Shown piece after piece: positions 7,087-14,847 of a stretch of DNA of 33,438 nucleotides (its first letter is position 1; each line of letters opens with the position of its first letter). The stretch lies in NCBI RefSeq assembly GCF_000317595.1, contig NZ_AEJC01000124.1:1-33438 (forward strand), in the 5' to 3' direction. The translations under genes and the position numbers were made by a program. This DNA is from Streptomyces ipomoeae 91-03. Lineage in GTDB: Bacteria > Actinomycetota > Actinomycetes > Streptomycetales > Streptomycetaceae. The notes below the pieces were generated by a model. That model was given only the letters and a program-made list of their open reading frames with translations. It did no database searches and was not told where the DNA came from.

Positions 7087-7890
7087 TCAACGCCCCAAAT
7101 ACTTCGGCTTCTCCTTATTGACGAACGCCTGCACCGCGATCCCATGGTCCTCGGAGGACCCGGCCCGCGTCTGCAACTCGTCCTCCTTCTCCAACGCCTC
7201 CTGAAGGGAATGCGTCAGCCCGAACGCCAGCGACTCCTTCAACGCCCCGTACGCCACGGTCGGCCCCTCGGCCAACGCACGGGCCACCTTCACGGCCTCC
7301 TCGGCCAGCTCGGCGCTCGGCACCACCCGGTTCGCGATCCCCAACTCGTACGCGTCCTGTGCGCTGATGCTCCGCGGGAAGAGGAGCAGATCGGCGGCCC
7401 GCCCGGGCCCGACGACCCTCGGCAGCGTCCAGGAGATCCCGGAGTCGGCGGTCAGGGCGACCCCGGCGAAGGACGTGTTGAAGGCGGCCGTATCGGCGAC
7501 GACCCGGTAGTCCGCCGCGAGCGCGAACCCGAAGCCGGCCCCTGCCGCGACCCCGTTCACCCCGGCCACCACGGGCTTCGCCATACCGGTCAGGGCCCGC
7601 ACGATGGGGTTGTAGTGCTCCCGAACCGTGGTCATGGTCGCCTGCGACCCCGTCTCGGCGTCCTGCCGCAGCAGCCCGATGTGCTCCTTGAGATCCTGCC
7701 CCACACAGAAGGCCCGGTCCCCGGCGGCGGTCAGCAGCACGGCCCGTACGGCGGCGTCCGCGGCGGCGGCCTCCACGGCCTCCCGCAGCGCGACCTTCGT
7801 CGCGATGTTCAGCGCGTTCATCGCCTCGGGGCGGTTCAGCGTGATCGTCGCGAGCCCGTCGCTCACCTCGTAGAGCACGGTGTCGGCCAT
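7087..7890 (-). CDS. Enoyl-CoA hydratase/isomerase (crotonase family)
   Basis: A 267-aa crotonase-fold enzyme acting on acyl-CoA. The oxyanion-hole segments are present: AFCVGQD (residues 60-66) and NGVAAGAGFGFALAAD (112-127). The active-site stretch ALTADSGISWTLPR has an Asp (Asp149) where classical hydratases carry a Glu, and no obvious first catalytic Glu; an Asp here resembles PaaG-type isomerases (1,2-epoxyphenylacetyl-CoA isomerase). An isomerase or unusual hydratase is therefore as likely as a simple enoyl-CoA hydratase. ATG 7890 follows GGAGGGG by 7 nt; the ORF's 33-residue upstream extension is not supported. A palindromic candidate operator lies at 7943-7954. The IS element lies downstream of it. 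Confidence 0.88.
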   Translation of the reverse strand: MADTVLYEVSDGLATITLNRPEAMNALNIATKVALREAVEAAAADAAVRAVLLTAAGDRAFCVGQDLKEHIGLLRQDAETGSQATMTTVREHYNPIVRALTGMAKPVVAGVNGVAAGAGFGFALAADYRVVADTAAFNTSFAGVALTADSGISWTLPRVVGPGRAADLLLFPRSISAQDAYELGIANRVVPSAELAEEAVKVARALAEGPTVAYGALKESLAFGLTHSLQEALEKEDELQTRAGSSEDHGIAVQAFVNKEKPKYLGR

Positions 7891-7942
7891 GGCGGTTCCC
7901 CTCCGGTGTCGCGGCTCCGGCGTACGGATCGGTGGCGGTAGG

Positions 7943-7954
7943 TACCGACCAGTA
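7943..7954 (-). promoter_or_regulatory. Palindromic operator-like site between candidate -35 and -10 boxes
   Basis: On the minus strand TACTGGTCGGTA has the symmetric frame TAC-N-G-N2-C-N-GTA, typical in form of TetR-family operators. GTGACG before it and TACCTA overlapping its end could be -35 and -10 boxes about 17 bp apart. It is about 55 bp upstream of the enoyl-CoA hydratase ATG. By-eye prediction. Confidence 0.35.
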
Positions 7955-8143
7955 CGTTCTGCGTCACAGCACAGCATGGCGGAGATCACCGGCGGTGGCG
8001 CGGGCGGGACGTGTGACCTGCGTCAAAGAATCACGATCGGCCGAGCGACGGCGGAGAAGGTGCGCGGTGGCGAAGTATCGCAGCCACATCGCCGAATTGG
8101 GTGGTTTTGCTCGGGCGCGTTGCTCAAGCGATGCCGACTGATG

Positions 8144-8174
8144 TTGGTCATCGGGTCGTGAGATGCGGGATAAT
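8144..8174 (+). promoter_or_regulatory. Candidate promoter for the DUF3117 gene
   Basis: TTGGTC (8144-8149) and GATAAT (8169-8174) separated by 19 bp. The -10 box is strong, the spacer slightly long. The predicted leader is about 105 nt. Confidence 0.45.
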
Positions 8175-8286
8175 GGCCTGGAAGCAATGTGTTCGATGCC
8201 GGTGTCGTGTGTCCCTGTTTGGACCGCGCCTGCCCTCCAGGGCCGTCGGCTTTGACGATGAGCTGGTTTCAGGAAGGGGAACGAGC

Positions 8287-8454
8287 ATGGCGGCCATGAA
8301 GCCGCGGACGGGCGATGGCCCGCTCGAGGTGACCAAGGAGGGGCGGGGCATCGTCATGCGCGTTCCGCTCGAAGGCGGCGGTCGGCTCGTCGTCGAGCTG
8401 ACCCCTGACGAGGCCGACGCGCTCGGCGACGCCCTCAAGAAGGTCGTCGGCTGA
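8287..8454 (+). CDS. DUF3117 small conserved protein (55 aa)
   Basis: Start ATG 8287, with GGAAGGGG 7 nt upstream. The 55-aa product (MAAMKPRTGDGPLEVTKEG...) matches the actinobacteria-wide DUF3117 family: a short acidic/basic beta-rich protein ending LTPDEADALGDALKKVVG. No enzyme motif is present and its function is unknown to me. In mycobacteria the homologue (Rv1211, from memory) lies close to tag, as here. The strong conservation of so small a protein suggests a structural or nucleic-acid-related role, but that is speculation. It ends at a strong hairpin (8479-8517). Confidence 0.93.
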   Translation: MAAMKPRTGDGPLEVTKEGRGIVMRVPLEGGGRLVVELTPDEADALGDALKKVVG

Positions 8455-8478
8455 CGCGCGTAGCGACCGTACCCTTTC

Positions 8479-8517
8479 AACCGCCCCGGCATCGCCACGA
8501 ATGGTGCCGGGGCGGTT
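8479..8517. terminator. Strong bidirectional terminator
   Basis: AACCGCCCCGGCA (8479-8491) pairs perfectly over 13 bp with TGCCGGGGCGGTT (8505-8517), loop 13 nt. It lies between the convergent stops of DUF3117 (8454) and the O-methyltransferase (8548). Confidence 0.9.
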
Positions 8518-8547
8518 GCTTGTCCCGGCGCCGTGTGTCCCTGCGGC

Positions 8548-9180
8548 TCAGCGCTTGACCGCGCACAGCAGCCCGTCGCCCACGGGGAGCAGTGACGGAA
8601 CCAGTTCGGGGCTCTCACGGACCGCGCGCAGCAGCTCCCGCAGTCGTATGACCTCCGTGGGCTGGGGGCCGGAGTCCACGGTGCGGCCGTTGGCGAAGAC
8701 GCCCTCGAAGGCCACCAGGCCACCGGGTCTGAGCAGGCGCAACGATTCAGCGAGATAGTCGAGGGACTCCAGCCGGTCGCCGTCGCAGAAGACGAGGTCG
8801 TAGCCGGAGTCCGCGAGCCGGGGCAGTACGTCCAGCGCGTGGCCGGGGATGAAGCGCGCGCGGTTGCTGGCGAAGCCGGCCGCGCGGAACGCCTGCCGCG
8901 CGAACTGCTGGTGCTCCGGCTCCGGATCCACGGTGGTCAGCACCCCGTCCGGCCGCATGCCGTACAGCAGATGGATCCCGGAGACACCGGTCCCGGTCCC
9001 GATCTCCGCCACCGCTTTCGCGTCCACGGTCGCGGCGAGCACCCGCAGCGCGGCGCCCGTGCCGGGCGACACCGAGCGCAGCCCTGCTTCCCGGGCCCGG
9101 TCACGGGCCCAGCGCAGCGCGTCGTCCTCGGCGACAAAGGCGTCGGCGAACGCCCAGCTCGTCAGCCGGTTGCCGGTAAT
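8548..9180 (-). CDS. SAM-dependent O-methyltransferase, apparent ATT start
   Basis: A Rossmann-fold methyltransferase of the caffeoyl-CoA/catechol O-methyltransferase type (family 3). Visible motifs, numbered from ATT 9180 (210 aa), are EIGTGTG (59-65), the acidic residue of motif II in TTVDPE (Asp85) and DLVFCDGD (Asp133, Asp135). The substrate is unknown. The family alignment begins near ITGNRLTSWAFADAFV. No ATG, GTG, TTG or CTG occurs in frame for about 47 codons upstream, where the sequence is the regulatory region of the sigma factor, whereas GAGGAG lies 6 nt before ATT. I therefore place the start at ATT. The homologue in mycobacteria also lies divergent from sigE. Confidence 0.85.
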   Translation of the reverse strand: MTGNRLTSWAFADAFVAEDDALRWARDRAREAGLRSVSPGTGAALRVLAATVDAKAVAEIGTGTGVSGIHLLYGMRPDGVLTTVDPEPEHQQFARQAFRAAGFASNRARFIPGHALDVLPRLADSGYDLVFCDGDRLESLDYLAESLRLLRPGGLVAFEGVFANGRTVDSGPQPTEVIRLRELLRAVRESPELVPSLLPVGDGLLCAVKR

Positions 9181-9234
9181 GACCCTCTCCTCTGTGCCCG
9201 TGGTTGCCTGGGCGTGACTGTATCCGTTGCCGCC

Positions 9235-9261
9235 GGGAACCTGCTGATGGGACCGGTCGTT
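9235..9261 (+). promoter_or_regulatory. ECF-type (SigE/SigR-like) promoter upstream of the sigma factor gene
   Basis: GGGAACCT (9235-9242), a 15-nt spacer and CGTT (9258-9261) match the -35/-10 plan I recall for mycobacterial SigE-type promoters. It reads toward the ECF sigma gene and would give a leader of about 170 nt before ATG 9441. This suggests autoregulation. Confidence 0.6.
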
Positions 9262-9351
9262 TAAAGGGGTGAGTGAGTGACGGGGGCCGCGACGGGGGGC
9301 AAGGGATGGATCGGGACGCAGAGCAGGCGCAGGTGCGGGTGCTGACAAAGC

Positions 9352-9378
9352 CATATGAGCCGCATCGGTCATATGAGC
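9352..9378 (+). repeat. Two CATATGAGC direct repeats in the sigma-factor leader
   Basis: CATATGAGC at 9352-9360 and 9370-9378, 18 bp apart, each with a palindromic CATATG core. The surrounding 9345-9415 is markedly A/T-richer than the rest of the window, including TTATAAAA. Possibly an operator or RNA structure in the leader. Confidence 0.5.
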
Positions 9379-9440
9379 AACATCAGCGCACATCAATTTC
9401 TTATAAAACCGCTTATCCGGAGCTAACGGGCGAGGTGGCT

Positions 9441-10229
9441 ATGGTAGGGGCTCCACTGGACACCACCAGAGCCGATAGGGGAGGTGCGGCTGCGCCTGTG
9501 GATCGGGGAGGAGTGCTGCGGCGCTTTCTCGGATCGGCGGGTAGGCCGAAATCCGTGAACGACACCGCTGACCACAGCCACGCCGACGCTTTCGCCTCGG
9601 GCGGAGCGCAGACTGCGACCTTCACCACGGACGCGCACGCGCAGGCGTGGACTCCGCCCACCTGGGAGGAGATCGTCAGCACTCACAGCGGCCGGGTCTA
9701 CCGCCTCGCCTACCGTCTGACCGGCAATCAGCACGACGCCGAGGATCTCACCCAGGAGGTCTTCGTCCGCGTCTTCCGCTCCCTGTCGACGTACACGCCC
9801 GGCACCTTCGAGGGCTGGCTGCACCGCATCACCACGAACCTCTTCCTGGACATGGTCCGGCGCAAGCAGCGCATCCGCTTCGACGCCCTCGGGGACGACG
9901 CGGCCGAGCGCCTGCCCAGCCGCGAGCCCACCCCGCAGCAGGTCTTCAACGACGCGCACTTCGACGCCGACGTCCAGCAGGCCCTCGACACCCTCGCGCC
10001 CGAGTTCCGCGCCGCCGTCGTCCTCTGCGACATCGAAGGACTGTCGTACGAGGAGATCGCCGCGACCCTGGGGGTCAAGCTCGGCACGGTCCGCTCCCGG
10101 ATCCACCGTGGCCGCTCCCAGCTCCGCAAGGCCCTCGCGCACCGTTCGCCGGAGGCCCGGGCCGAGCAGCGCCGCGGGTTCGCGATGCCACGGGTGCCCG
10201 CCCTGGGAGGAGGGGGCGCGACCGCGTGA
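9441..10229 (+). CDS. sigE: ECF RNA polymerase sigma factor (mycobacterial SigE type)
   Basis: Group IV sigma factor directing RNA polymerase to stress promoters. With the start at ATG 9441 it is 262 aa: a variable N-terminal 70 residues, sigma region 2 at about 80-146 ([27 protein letters not shown] ends in the -10-recognising helix) and region 4 at about 178-232 ([38 protein letters not shown]). The ORF is open back to GTG 9273, but codons between 9273 and 9440 (tat, aaa, tca, att) are unlike Streptomyces coding sequence, and GAGG sits properly before 9441. The last 4 bp overlap the anti-sigma start (GTGA). This is the orthologue type called SigE in Mycobacterium, not the S. coelicolor protein named SigE in the cse system. 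Confidence 0.92.
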   Translation: MVGAPLDTTRADRGGAAAPVDRGGVLRRFLGSAGRPKSVNDTADHSHADAFASGGAQTATFTTDAHAQAWTPPTWEEIVSTHSGRVYRLAYRLTGNQHDAEDLTQEVFVRVFRSLSTYTPGTFEGWLHRITTNLFLDMVRRKQRIRFDALGDDAAERLPSREPTPQQVFNDAHFDADVQQALDTLAPEFRAAVVLCDIEGLSYEEIAATLGVKLGTVRSRIHRGRSQLRKALAHRSPEARAEQRRGFAMPRVPALGGGGATA

Positions 10230-11470
10230 GTGGATCCCGGCCCACCCCTGCTGAGCAGCACCTGGGAGACCGACTCTCCGCGCTGGTCGACGGAGAGCTC
10301 GGTCATGAGGCGCGCGAGCGCGTCCTGGCGCATCTGGCCACCTGCGCGAAGTGCAAGGCGGAGGCCGACGCGCAGCGCCGTCTGAAGAACGTCTTCGCGG
10401 AGGCCGCCCCACCGCCCCCCTCCGAGAGCTTCCTGGCCCGGCTCCAGATGCTCCCCGCGGGCGACACCGACGGCGGCTCACCGCTGGACAGCGGAGGCTT
10501 CGCCGGAAGACTCCGGGGCACGGCCGGCGGGCCCGGTTTCCCCGTGGACTCGTCCGACTCCAGGGACTTCGCGGACTTCGGCGTCTTCGGACCCCGCAGC
10601 GACTCGTTCGGATACCTCCCGTCGGGACCACACGGCGGCGCTCTGACGCCGTCGGAGGGCCGCGGACTGCTCGGCGGCCGGGGTCTGTCCAGCGGCCGTG
10701 GATTCCTCGGTGACCGGGGCTTCCTGAGCGGGCGGAGTTTCCTGGGCGACCGGGGAGCCCTGGGCGGACGCACCCCGTCGACCGGCCGGGGCCTGTCGGC
10801 CGACGGACGCGGCACCGCGGGAGAGACGTTCGCGGGCGACGCGACAGACACGGACTCCGCCGAGGAGCGGGGGGACGGCGTCGCGGAGGGCCGCAGAGTC
10901 ACCGGTGACCGTGGCTTCCGGACCCATGACGTGAGCCGACACGAGGCCGAGCGTTCGGCTTCGCGCGGGATGCGGTTCGCCTTCGTGGCCGCCGGCGCGG
11001 TGTCGCTGGCCGCGATCGCGCTCGGTGGAATGACCACCGGGGCGCCCGCCGAGACGGTGGACGCCCGGGGCGGCACCGGCTCCGGCAGCAATGTCACCCC
11101 GCTGCGGACCCAGCCCACGGGAACCACCCCGGCCCCCGAGTCGCAGCGCCGCCGGGGCACCGCCGGGCCGCTGCTCGCACAGGGCCAGCGGGCCGCGGGC
11201 GAGGCGCCGGTGGCGCCGACGGAGATCTCCGCGCCCCTGCTGCCCGGAGTCCCCGCTCCGGTCGGCCAGGGCCGTACGACCATGCACCCGCTGACCGCGC
11301 CCGTGCTGGCCGGTGCCGCCATCATGTCCCCGCTCATACATCCGCTCACCGCCACGCCTCCGCTGCAGCTGACCACGTGGTCCCAGGTACCCGAGCTGAC
11401 CGCTCCGGGGCTGCTGACGGCTCCCGACACGACCTCGTCCCCCACTCCTTCCTCCTCTGCCCTCCACTGA
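10226..11470 (+). CDS. Zinc-finger (ZAS/RseA-type) membrane anti-sigma factor
   Basis: A 414-aa protein from GTG 10226, overlapping the sigma stop by 4 bp and preceded by GGAGGAGGGGG. Residues about 10-60 form an anti-sigma domain with the zinc motif His36-x3-Cys40-x2-Cys43 ([10 protein letters not shown]), expected to bind and mask the cognate sigma factor. Residues about 75-245 are Gly/Ser/Arg/Asp-rich and disordered, including 7-8-residue repeats of the [13 protein letters not shown] type (about 145-192). One transmembrane helix lies at about 249-272 ([18 protein letters not shown]), followed by an extracytoplasmic Pro/Thr/Ala-rich tail of about 140 aa. The plan fits an anti-sigma that senses envelope conditions. 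Both linker and tail look long for the family. Confidence 0.9.
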   Translation: MSGSRPTPAEQHLGDRLSALVDGELGHEARERVLAHLATCAKCKAEADAQRRLKNVFAEAAPPPPSESFLARLQMLPAGDTDGGSPLDSGGFAGRLRGTAGGPGFPVDSSDSRDFADFGVFGPRSDSFGYLPSGPHGGALTPSEGRGLLGGRGLSSGRGFLGDRGFLSGRSFLGDRGALGGRTPSTGRGLSADGRGTAGETFAGDATDTDSAEERGDGVAEGRRVTGDRGFRTHDVSRHEAERSASRGMRFAFVAAGAVSLAAIALGGMTTGAPAETVDARGGTGSGSNVTPLRTQPTGTTPAPESQRRRGTAGPLLAQGQRAAGEAPVAPTEISAPLLPGVPAPVGQGRTTMHPLTAPVLAGAAIMSPLIHPLTATPPLQLTTWSQVPELTAPGLLTAPDTTSSPTPSSSALH

Positions 11471-11614
11471 CACCGACGTCTGCGCGGCGGCCCGCGAACC
11501 TGGTTGAATCCAGAGTGGGCCGTGGCCGCCCCGGCCGACTCCGGCCCGCGGCACTCGGCGAACGGTGGGCAGCGGGCCGGTCCTTGGGACAGCGGCCCTA
11601 GGTGTGGGGAGAAC

Positions 11615-14600
11615 ATGAACGAGGGGAAGCCCACGAAGGGGAAGTGGTGGAGCCGCCCCCGAGCGCATGACGCCGGGGCCGAGGCGACGGGGGACCACAT
11701 GGGCCTTTCGGGGGCCGACGGAGTGCCTGGGGCGCCTGCTGGGGCAGGCGACGGGGCCCCGAGTTCGCGTTCCGGGGTGGACGACGAAGCGACGGGTTCG
11801 TTTCGTGAGGACGGCGCTGGGGTGCCTGCGGGGTCGCTCCGCGGGGTGAGCGATGGGGGCGATTTCGAGTTGGACCGACCCGCGACACCGCCCGTCCCGG
11901 ATGGGCCTGGCCCCGACGACGACTTCGAACTGGCCCGGCCCGAAGGGGCCTTCGGCGCCGAGGGCGGGCTGCGGGGTGCTGCCGCGTCGGGTGCCGATGT
12001 TGCGACGCCGAGTGGTTCCGCAGTGGGTGCCGACAGCGGGGGCGACTTCGAGTTGGAGCGGCCCGCGTCCATCGGTACGGGCGAGGGCGCGATGGCTGAG
12101 TCGTCCGGCAGTGGTGACGGGGTGACCAAGCTGCTGCGGGCCGAGGCGGGGAATGCTGAGGCCCCGGAGGGACGTTCGCTGCCCTCTGCCGTCGAGGCCC
12201 CCGAGGGGAATTCGTCGGCCTCGGCTGAGACGACTGCGCGACTCGGGCTGGAGCGGGGCAACGCGTCGGCTGACGGGGTTGGTTCGCTGCCGTCCGGTGA
12301 TGTGAGCGCGAGCGGGGAGGCGACCACCCGGCTGGAGAAGGGCGTTTCGGCGGCTGGTGAAACGACTCGCCCGGTGGGACACGAGGGGGCGGGGTTCGAT
12401 ACGGCCGGTGAGGGCCAGGACCTGGGCCAGGGCTTGGGCCAGGGCTTGGGCGAGTCCGGCGTTCCGGCCGCTGGGGTCGTCCCTGTTGCCGACGGTCGGT
12501 CGGCGGGTGGGCCGGGCGGTGCCGTGAGCGCCCCTGGAGCGCCCTCGGAGCGTCCCAAGCCACTGCACGACCCCGATCCCTACGGCACCCCGCCCTACGG
12601 CGAGCCCGGCCCCTGGGCGCCCGCCCCACCGGTCCAGCACCCGGCGACCACTCCCGCCCACGGCACGTCCGCCCACGCGGCGACCCCGGCCCATGGCACA
12701 CCCAACTCGGGGGTGCCTCAGGCTCACGGTGGGCCCGTCCCTGCGGTGGCCCCGGCTCATGGCGCGCCCAGTTCGGGGGTGCCTCAGGCTCACGGTGGGC
12801 CCGTCCCTGCGGTGGCCCCGGTGCACGACGTGTCCAACTCGGCGGCGCCTCAAGCCCATGGGGCACCCGTCCCTGCGGTGCCCCCGGTCCATGGCGCGCC
12901 CAGTTCGGGGGTGCCTCAGGCTCATGGGGCACCCGCCGCCGCGGTGGCCCCGGCTCATGGCGCGCCCAACTCGGCGGTGTCCCAGGCCCATGGCGCGCCC
13001 ACCGCGGCTCCTGGCGTTCACACGCCGGGCGCACCCCAGGCGCACAGTGCGCCCGCCTCGACGGCAGCCCCGACGCATGCCGCGTCGGCGAGCTCGGCCG
13101 TACCCCCGTCGGCGTCCGTGACGCCGGCCCACGGCACCTCCGTAGCGTCCACGGCCCACCAGCCCACGGCGGCGCCGTACACGGACGCTCCTTCGCGCCC
13201 GGTGTCCCCGTACGCCGATGCCCCCTCGCCCGCAGCGGCCCCGTACGCGGATGCCTCTCGGCCCGCCACGGCCGCCCAGTACCCGGATGCCGCCTCCCAG
13301 CCCCCAGTGGCCCCCCAACCCACCGCAACCCCTTACCCGGACCCGTCCCAGCCCTCAGCGGCCCACTATCGGGACCCCTCTCAGCCCGCGCCGTCCTCCC
13401 AACCCCCCTACGCCGACGCATCACCAGCCGGGCCCTCGGCGCCCGGCAACCCCTGGCAGAGCTACGACCCCTGGGCGGGTTCAGGGCCGTTGCAGCAGAA
13501 CGGGGCCGCGGTGGCCGATGTGGGGCGGGGGAGGAAGCGGCGCGGGAAGGTGCTGCTGCTCGGGGCCGTGTTGCTGGCACTCGTGTCCGGGGGCATCGGC
13601 GGGGCCGTGGGGGCCCGTCTGGAGCGGAACGGTGGGGTCGGTGAGGTCGAGCTGCCGCAGTCGAGCGGCGGGGCCACGGGGCGGGCGCCGGACAGCGTCG
13701 CCGGGATCGCCGCCAGCGCGCTGCCCAGTGTCGTGACCCTTCACGTCAGCGGCTCGGACGGGCAGGGCACCGGCACCGGGTTCGTGCTCGACGAGCGCGG
13801 TCACATCCTCACCAACAACCACGTCGTCGACCCGGCCGGCACGGGCGGCGAGATATCGGTGACCTTCAGCGGCGGCGAGACCGCCACGGCCACCCTCGTC
13901 GGCCGGGACACCGGCTACGACCTCGCCGTTGTCAAGGTGACGGGCGTCAGCGGGCTCAAGCCGCTGCCGCTCGGCAACTCCGACGACGTCCGGGTCGGCG
14001 ACCCGGTCGTCGCCATCGGCGCCCCCTTCGACCTGGCCAACACGGTCACCTCCGGCATCATCAGCGCCAAGGAGCGGCCCATCACGGCCGGCGGCGAGAG
14101 CGGTGACGCCAGCGATGTGTCGTACGTCGACGCGTTGCAGACCGACGCGCCGATAAACCCGGGCAACTCGGGCGGGCCACTGGTCGACGTCAACGCCCGG
14201 GTCATCGGCATCAACAGCGCCATCCGGTCCGCCGACAACGGTTCCGGCTCGGACGGCGGGCAGGCCGGTTCGATCGGGCTCGGCTTCGCGATCCCCATCA
14301 ACCAGGGCAAGCGCGTCGCCGAGGAGCTGATCAACACGGGCAAGGCGACCCACCCGGTGATCGGCGTCACCCTCGACAGGGACTACGCGGGCGACGGCGC
14401 CCGTATCGGCAACGACAGCGGCGGGGACGCGGTCACCCAGGGCGGTCCCGCCGACAAGGCGGGCATCCGGTCCGGCGACGTCATCACCAAGGTCGACGGC
14501 CAGCGCATCCACAGCGGCGACGAACTGATCGTCAAGGTGCGCGCCCACCGCCCCGGCGACCGTCTGGAGCTCACCCTCCAGCGCGGCGGCCGGGAACAGA

Positions 14601-14638
14601 AGGTCACCCTGAGCCTCGGTTCCTCGGGCGGCGACTGA
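11615..14638 (+). CDS. htrA: HtrA/DegP-like serine protease with very long disordered N-terminus
   Basis: A 1007-aa membrane-anchored protease. The start ATG 11615 (MNEGKPTKGKWW) follows GGGGAG. Residues 1 to about 640 are cytoplasmic and disordered: three DFEL-x-RP motifs (about 82-150), then Pro/Ala/His-rich sequence including five copies of a 22-residue repeat (about 359-467). A basic stop-transfer stretch (GRKRRGK) precedes one transmembrane helix (646-668). The extracytoplasmic trypsin-like domain has its triad His736 (NNHVVD), Asp769 (GYDLAVV) and Ser852 (GNSGGPL). A PDZ domain occupies about 914-1003 (VIGVTLDRD..GGPADKAGIRSGDVITKVDG). Typical bacterial HtrA proteins are 350-550 aa, so the N-terminus is exceptional. 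Role by family and context: quality control of exported proteins under envelope stress. Confidence 0.93.
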   Translation: MNEGKPTKGKWWSRPRAHDAGAEATGDHMGLSGADGVPGAPAGAGDGAPSSRSGVDDEATGSFREDGAGVPAGSLRGVSDGGDFELDRPATPPVPDGPGPDDDFELARPEGAFGAEGGLRGAAASGADVATPSGSAVGADSGGDFELERPASIGTGEGAMAESSGSGDGVTKLLRAEAGNAEAPEGRSLPSAVEAPEGNSSASAETTARLGLERGNASADGVGSLPSGDVSASGEATTRLEKGVSAAGETTRPVGHEGAGFDTAGEGQDLGQGLGQGLGESGVPAAGVVPVADGRSAGGPGGAVSAPGAPSERPKPLHDPDPYGTPPYGEPGPWAPAPPVQHPATTPAHGTSAHAATPAHGTPNSGVPQAHGGPVPAVAPAHGAPSSGVPQAHGGPVPAVAPVHDVSNSAAPQAHGAPVPAVPPVHGAPSSGVPQAHGAPAAAVAPAHGAPNSAVSQAHGAPTAAPGVHTPGAPQAHSAPASTAAPTHAASASSAVPPSASVTPAHGTSVASTAHQPTAAPYTDAPSRPVSPYADAPSPAAAPYADASRPATAAQYPDAASQPPVAPQPTATPYPDPSQPSAAHYRDPSQPAPSSQPPYADASPAGPSAPGNPWQSYDPWAGSGPLQQNGAAVADVGRGRKRRGKVLLLGAVLLALVSGGIGGAVGARLERNGGVGEVELPQSSGGATGRAPDSVAGIAASALPSVVTLHVSGSDGQGTGTGFVLDERGHILTNNHVVDPAGTGGEISVTFSGGETATATLVGRDTGYDLAVVKVTGVSGLKPLPLGNSDDVRVGDPVVAIGAPFDLANTVTSGIISAKERPITAGGESGDASDVSYVDALQTDAPINPGNSGGPLVDVNARVIGINSAIRSADNGSGSDGGQAGSIGLGFAIPINQGKRVAEELINTGKATHPVIGVTLDRDYAGDGARIGNDSGGDAVTQGGPADKAGIRSGDVITKVDGQRIHSGDELIVKVRAHRPGDRLELTLQRGGREQKVTLSLGSSGGD
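12689..13017 (+). repeat. In-frame 66-bp tandem repeat (5 copies) inside htrA
   Basis: Five imperfect copies of a 66-bp unit, the first two beginning at 12689 and 12755, encode 22-aa units of the form (A/V)HG(A/T)P(N/S)SGVPQAHG followed by (G/A)PVPAVAP. Copies 1-2 are nearly identical, copies 3-5 more diverged. The frame is kept, so expansion or contraction would only change linker length. Confidence 0.88.
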
Positions 14639-14650
14639 CACCAACTTCAC

Positions 14651-14675
14651 AGGAGGGGGTCCCGCACCCCCTCCT
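14651..14675. terminator. Terminator after htrA
   Basis: AGGAGGGGGT (14651-14660) pairs perfectly with ACCCCCTCCT (14666-14675) around a 5-nt loop, 13 bp past the htrA stop. It separates htrA from tatB, which therefore probably has its own promoter. Confidence 0.85.
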
Positions 14676-14847
14676 GCCAGGCAAAGCGCTGGGAAAACCA
14701 TTCTTGTGGGTGTGGTCGGAAGTCGCCCGACAGTACCGGTTCGACAGGATCGCCGGGTACCGTGGACCCGGCCCGGACCACGGAAGACCCTTCCGGACCA
14801 CGGAACCTCCCGAGGGCCGCGACCGAGGACATCGCAAGGAGCTTCAG

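Larger units (their letters stand above)
7891..8286. other. 396-bp divergent intergenic region
   Basis: It separates the enoyl-CoA hydratase (minus) and DUF3117 (plus) genes. It holds a palindromic candidate operator and promoter for the former (7937-7967) and a promoter for the latter (8144-8174), leaving a leader of roughly 105 nt before DUF3117. The middle part (about 7970-8140) shows nothing I can name. Confidence 0.6.

Noticed and set aside
9273..9440. Longer form of the ECF sigma factor from GTG 9273 (56 extra residues)
   Set aside because: Codons there are A/T-rich and unlike the organism's usage, and the region holds repeat and promoter-like sequence; ATG 9441 has a proper ribosome binding site.
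12689..13017. CRISPR-like array
   Set aside because: Repeats are contiguous, in frame and without unique spacers; they are a coding minisatellite.
10303..13580. Very long minus-strand open frames (660-946 codons) opposite the anti-sigma and htrA genes
   Set aside because: They encode low-complexity Arg/Gly/Pro-rich sequence, lack ribosome binding sites, and arise from high third-position GC and repeats on the plus strand, where the genes have recognisable domains.
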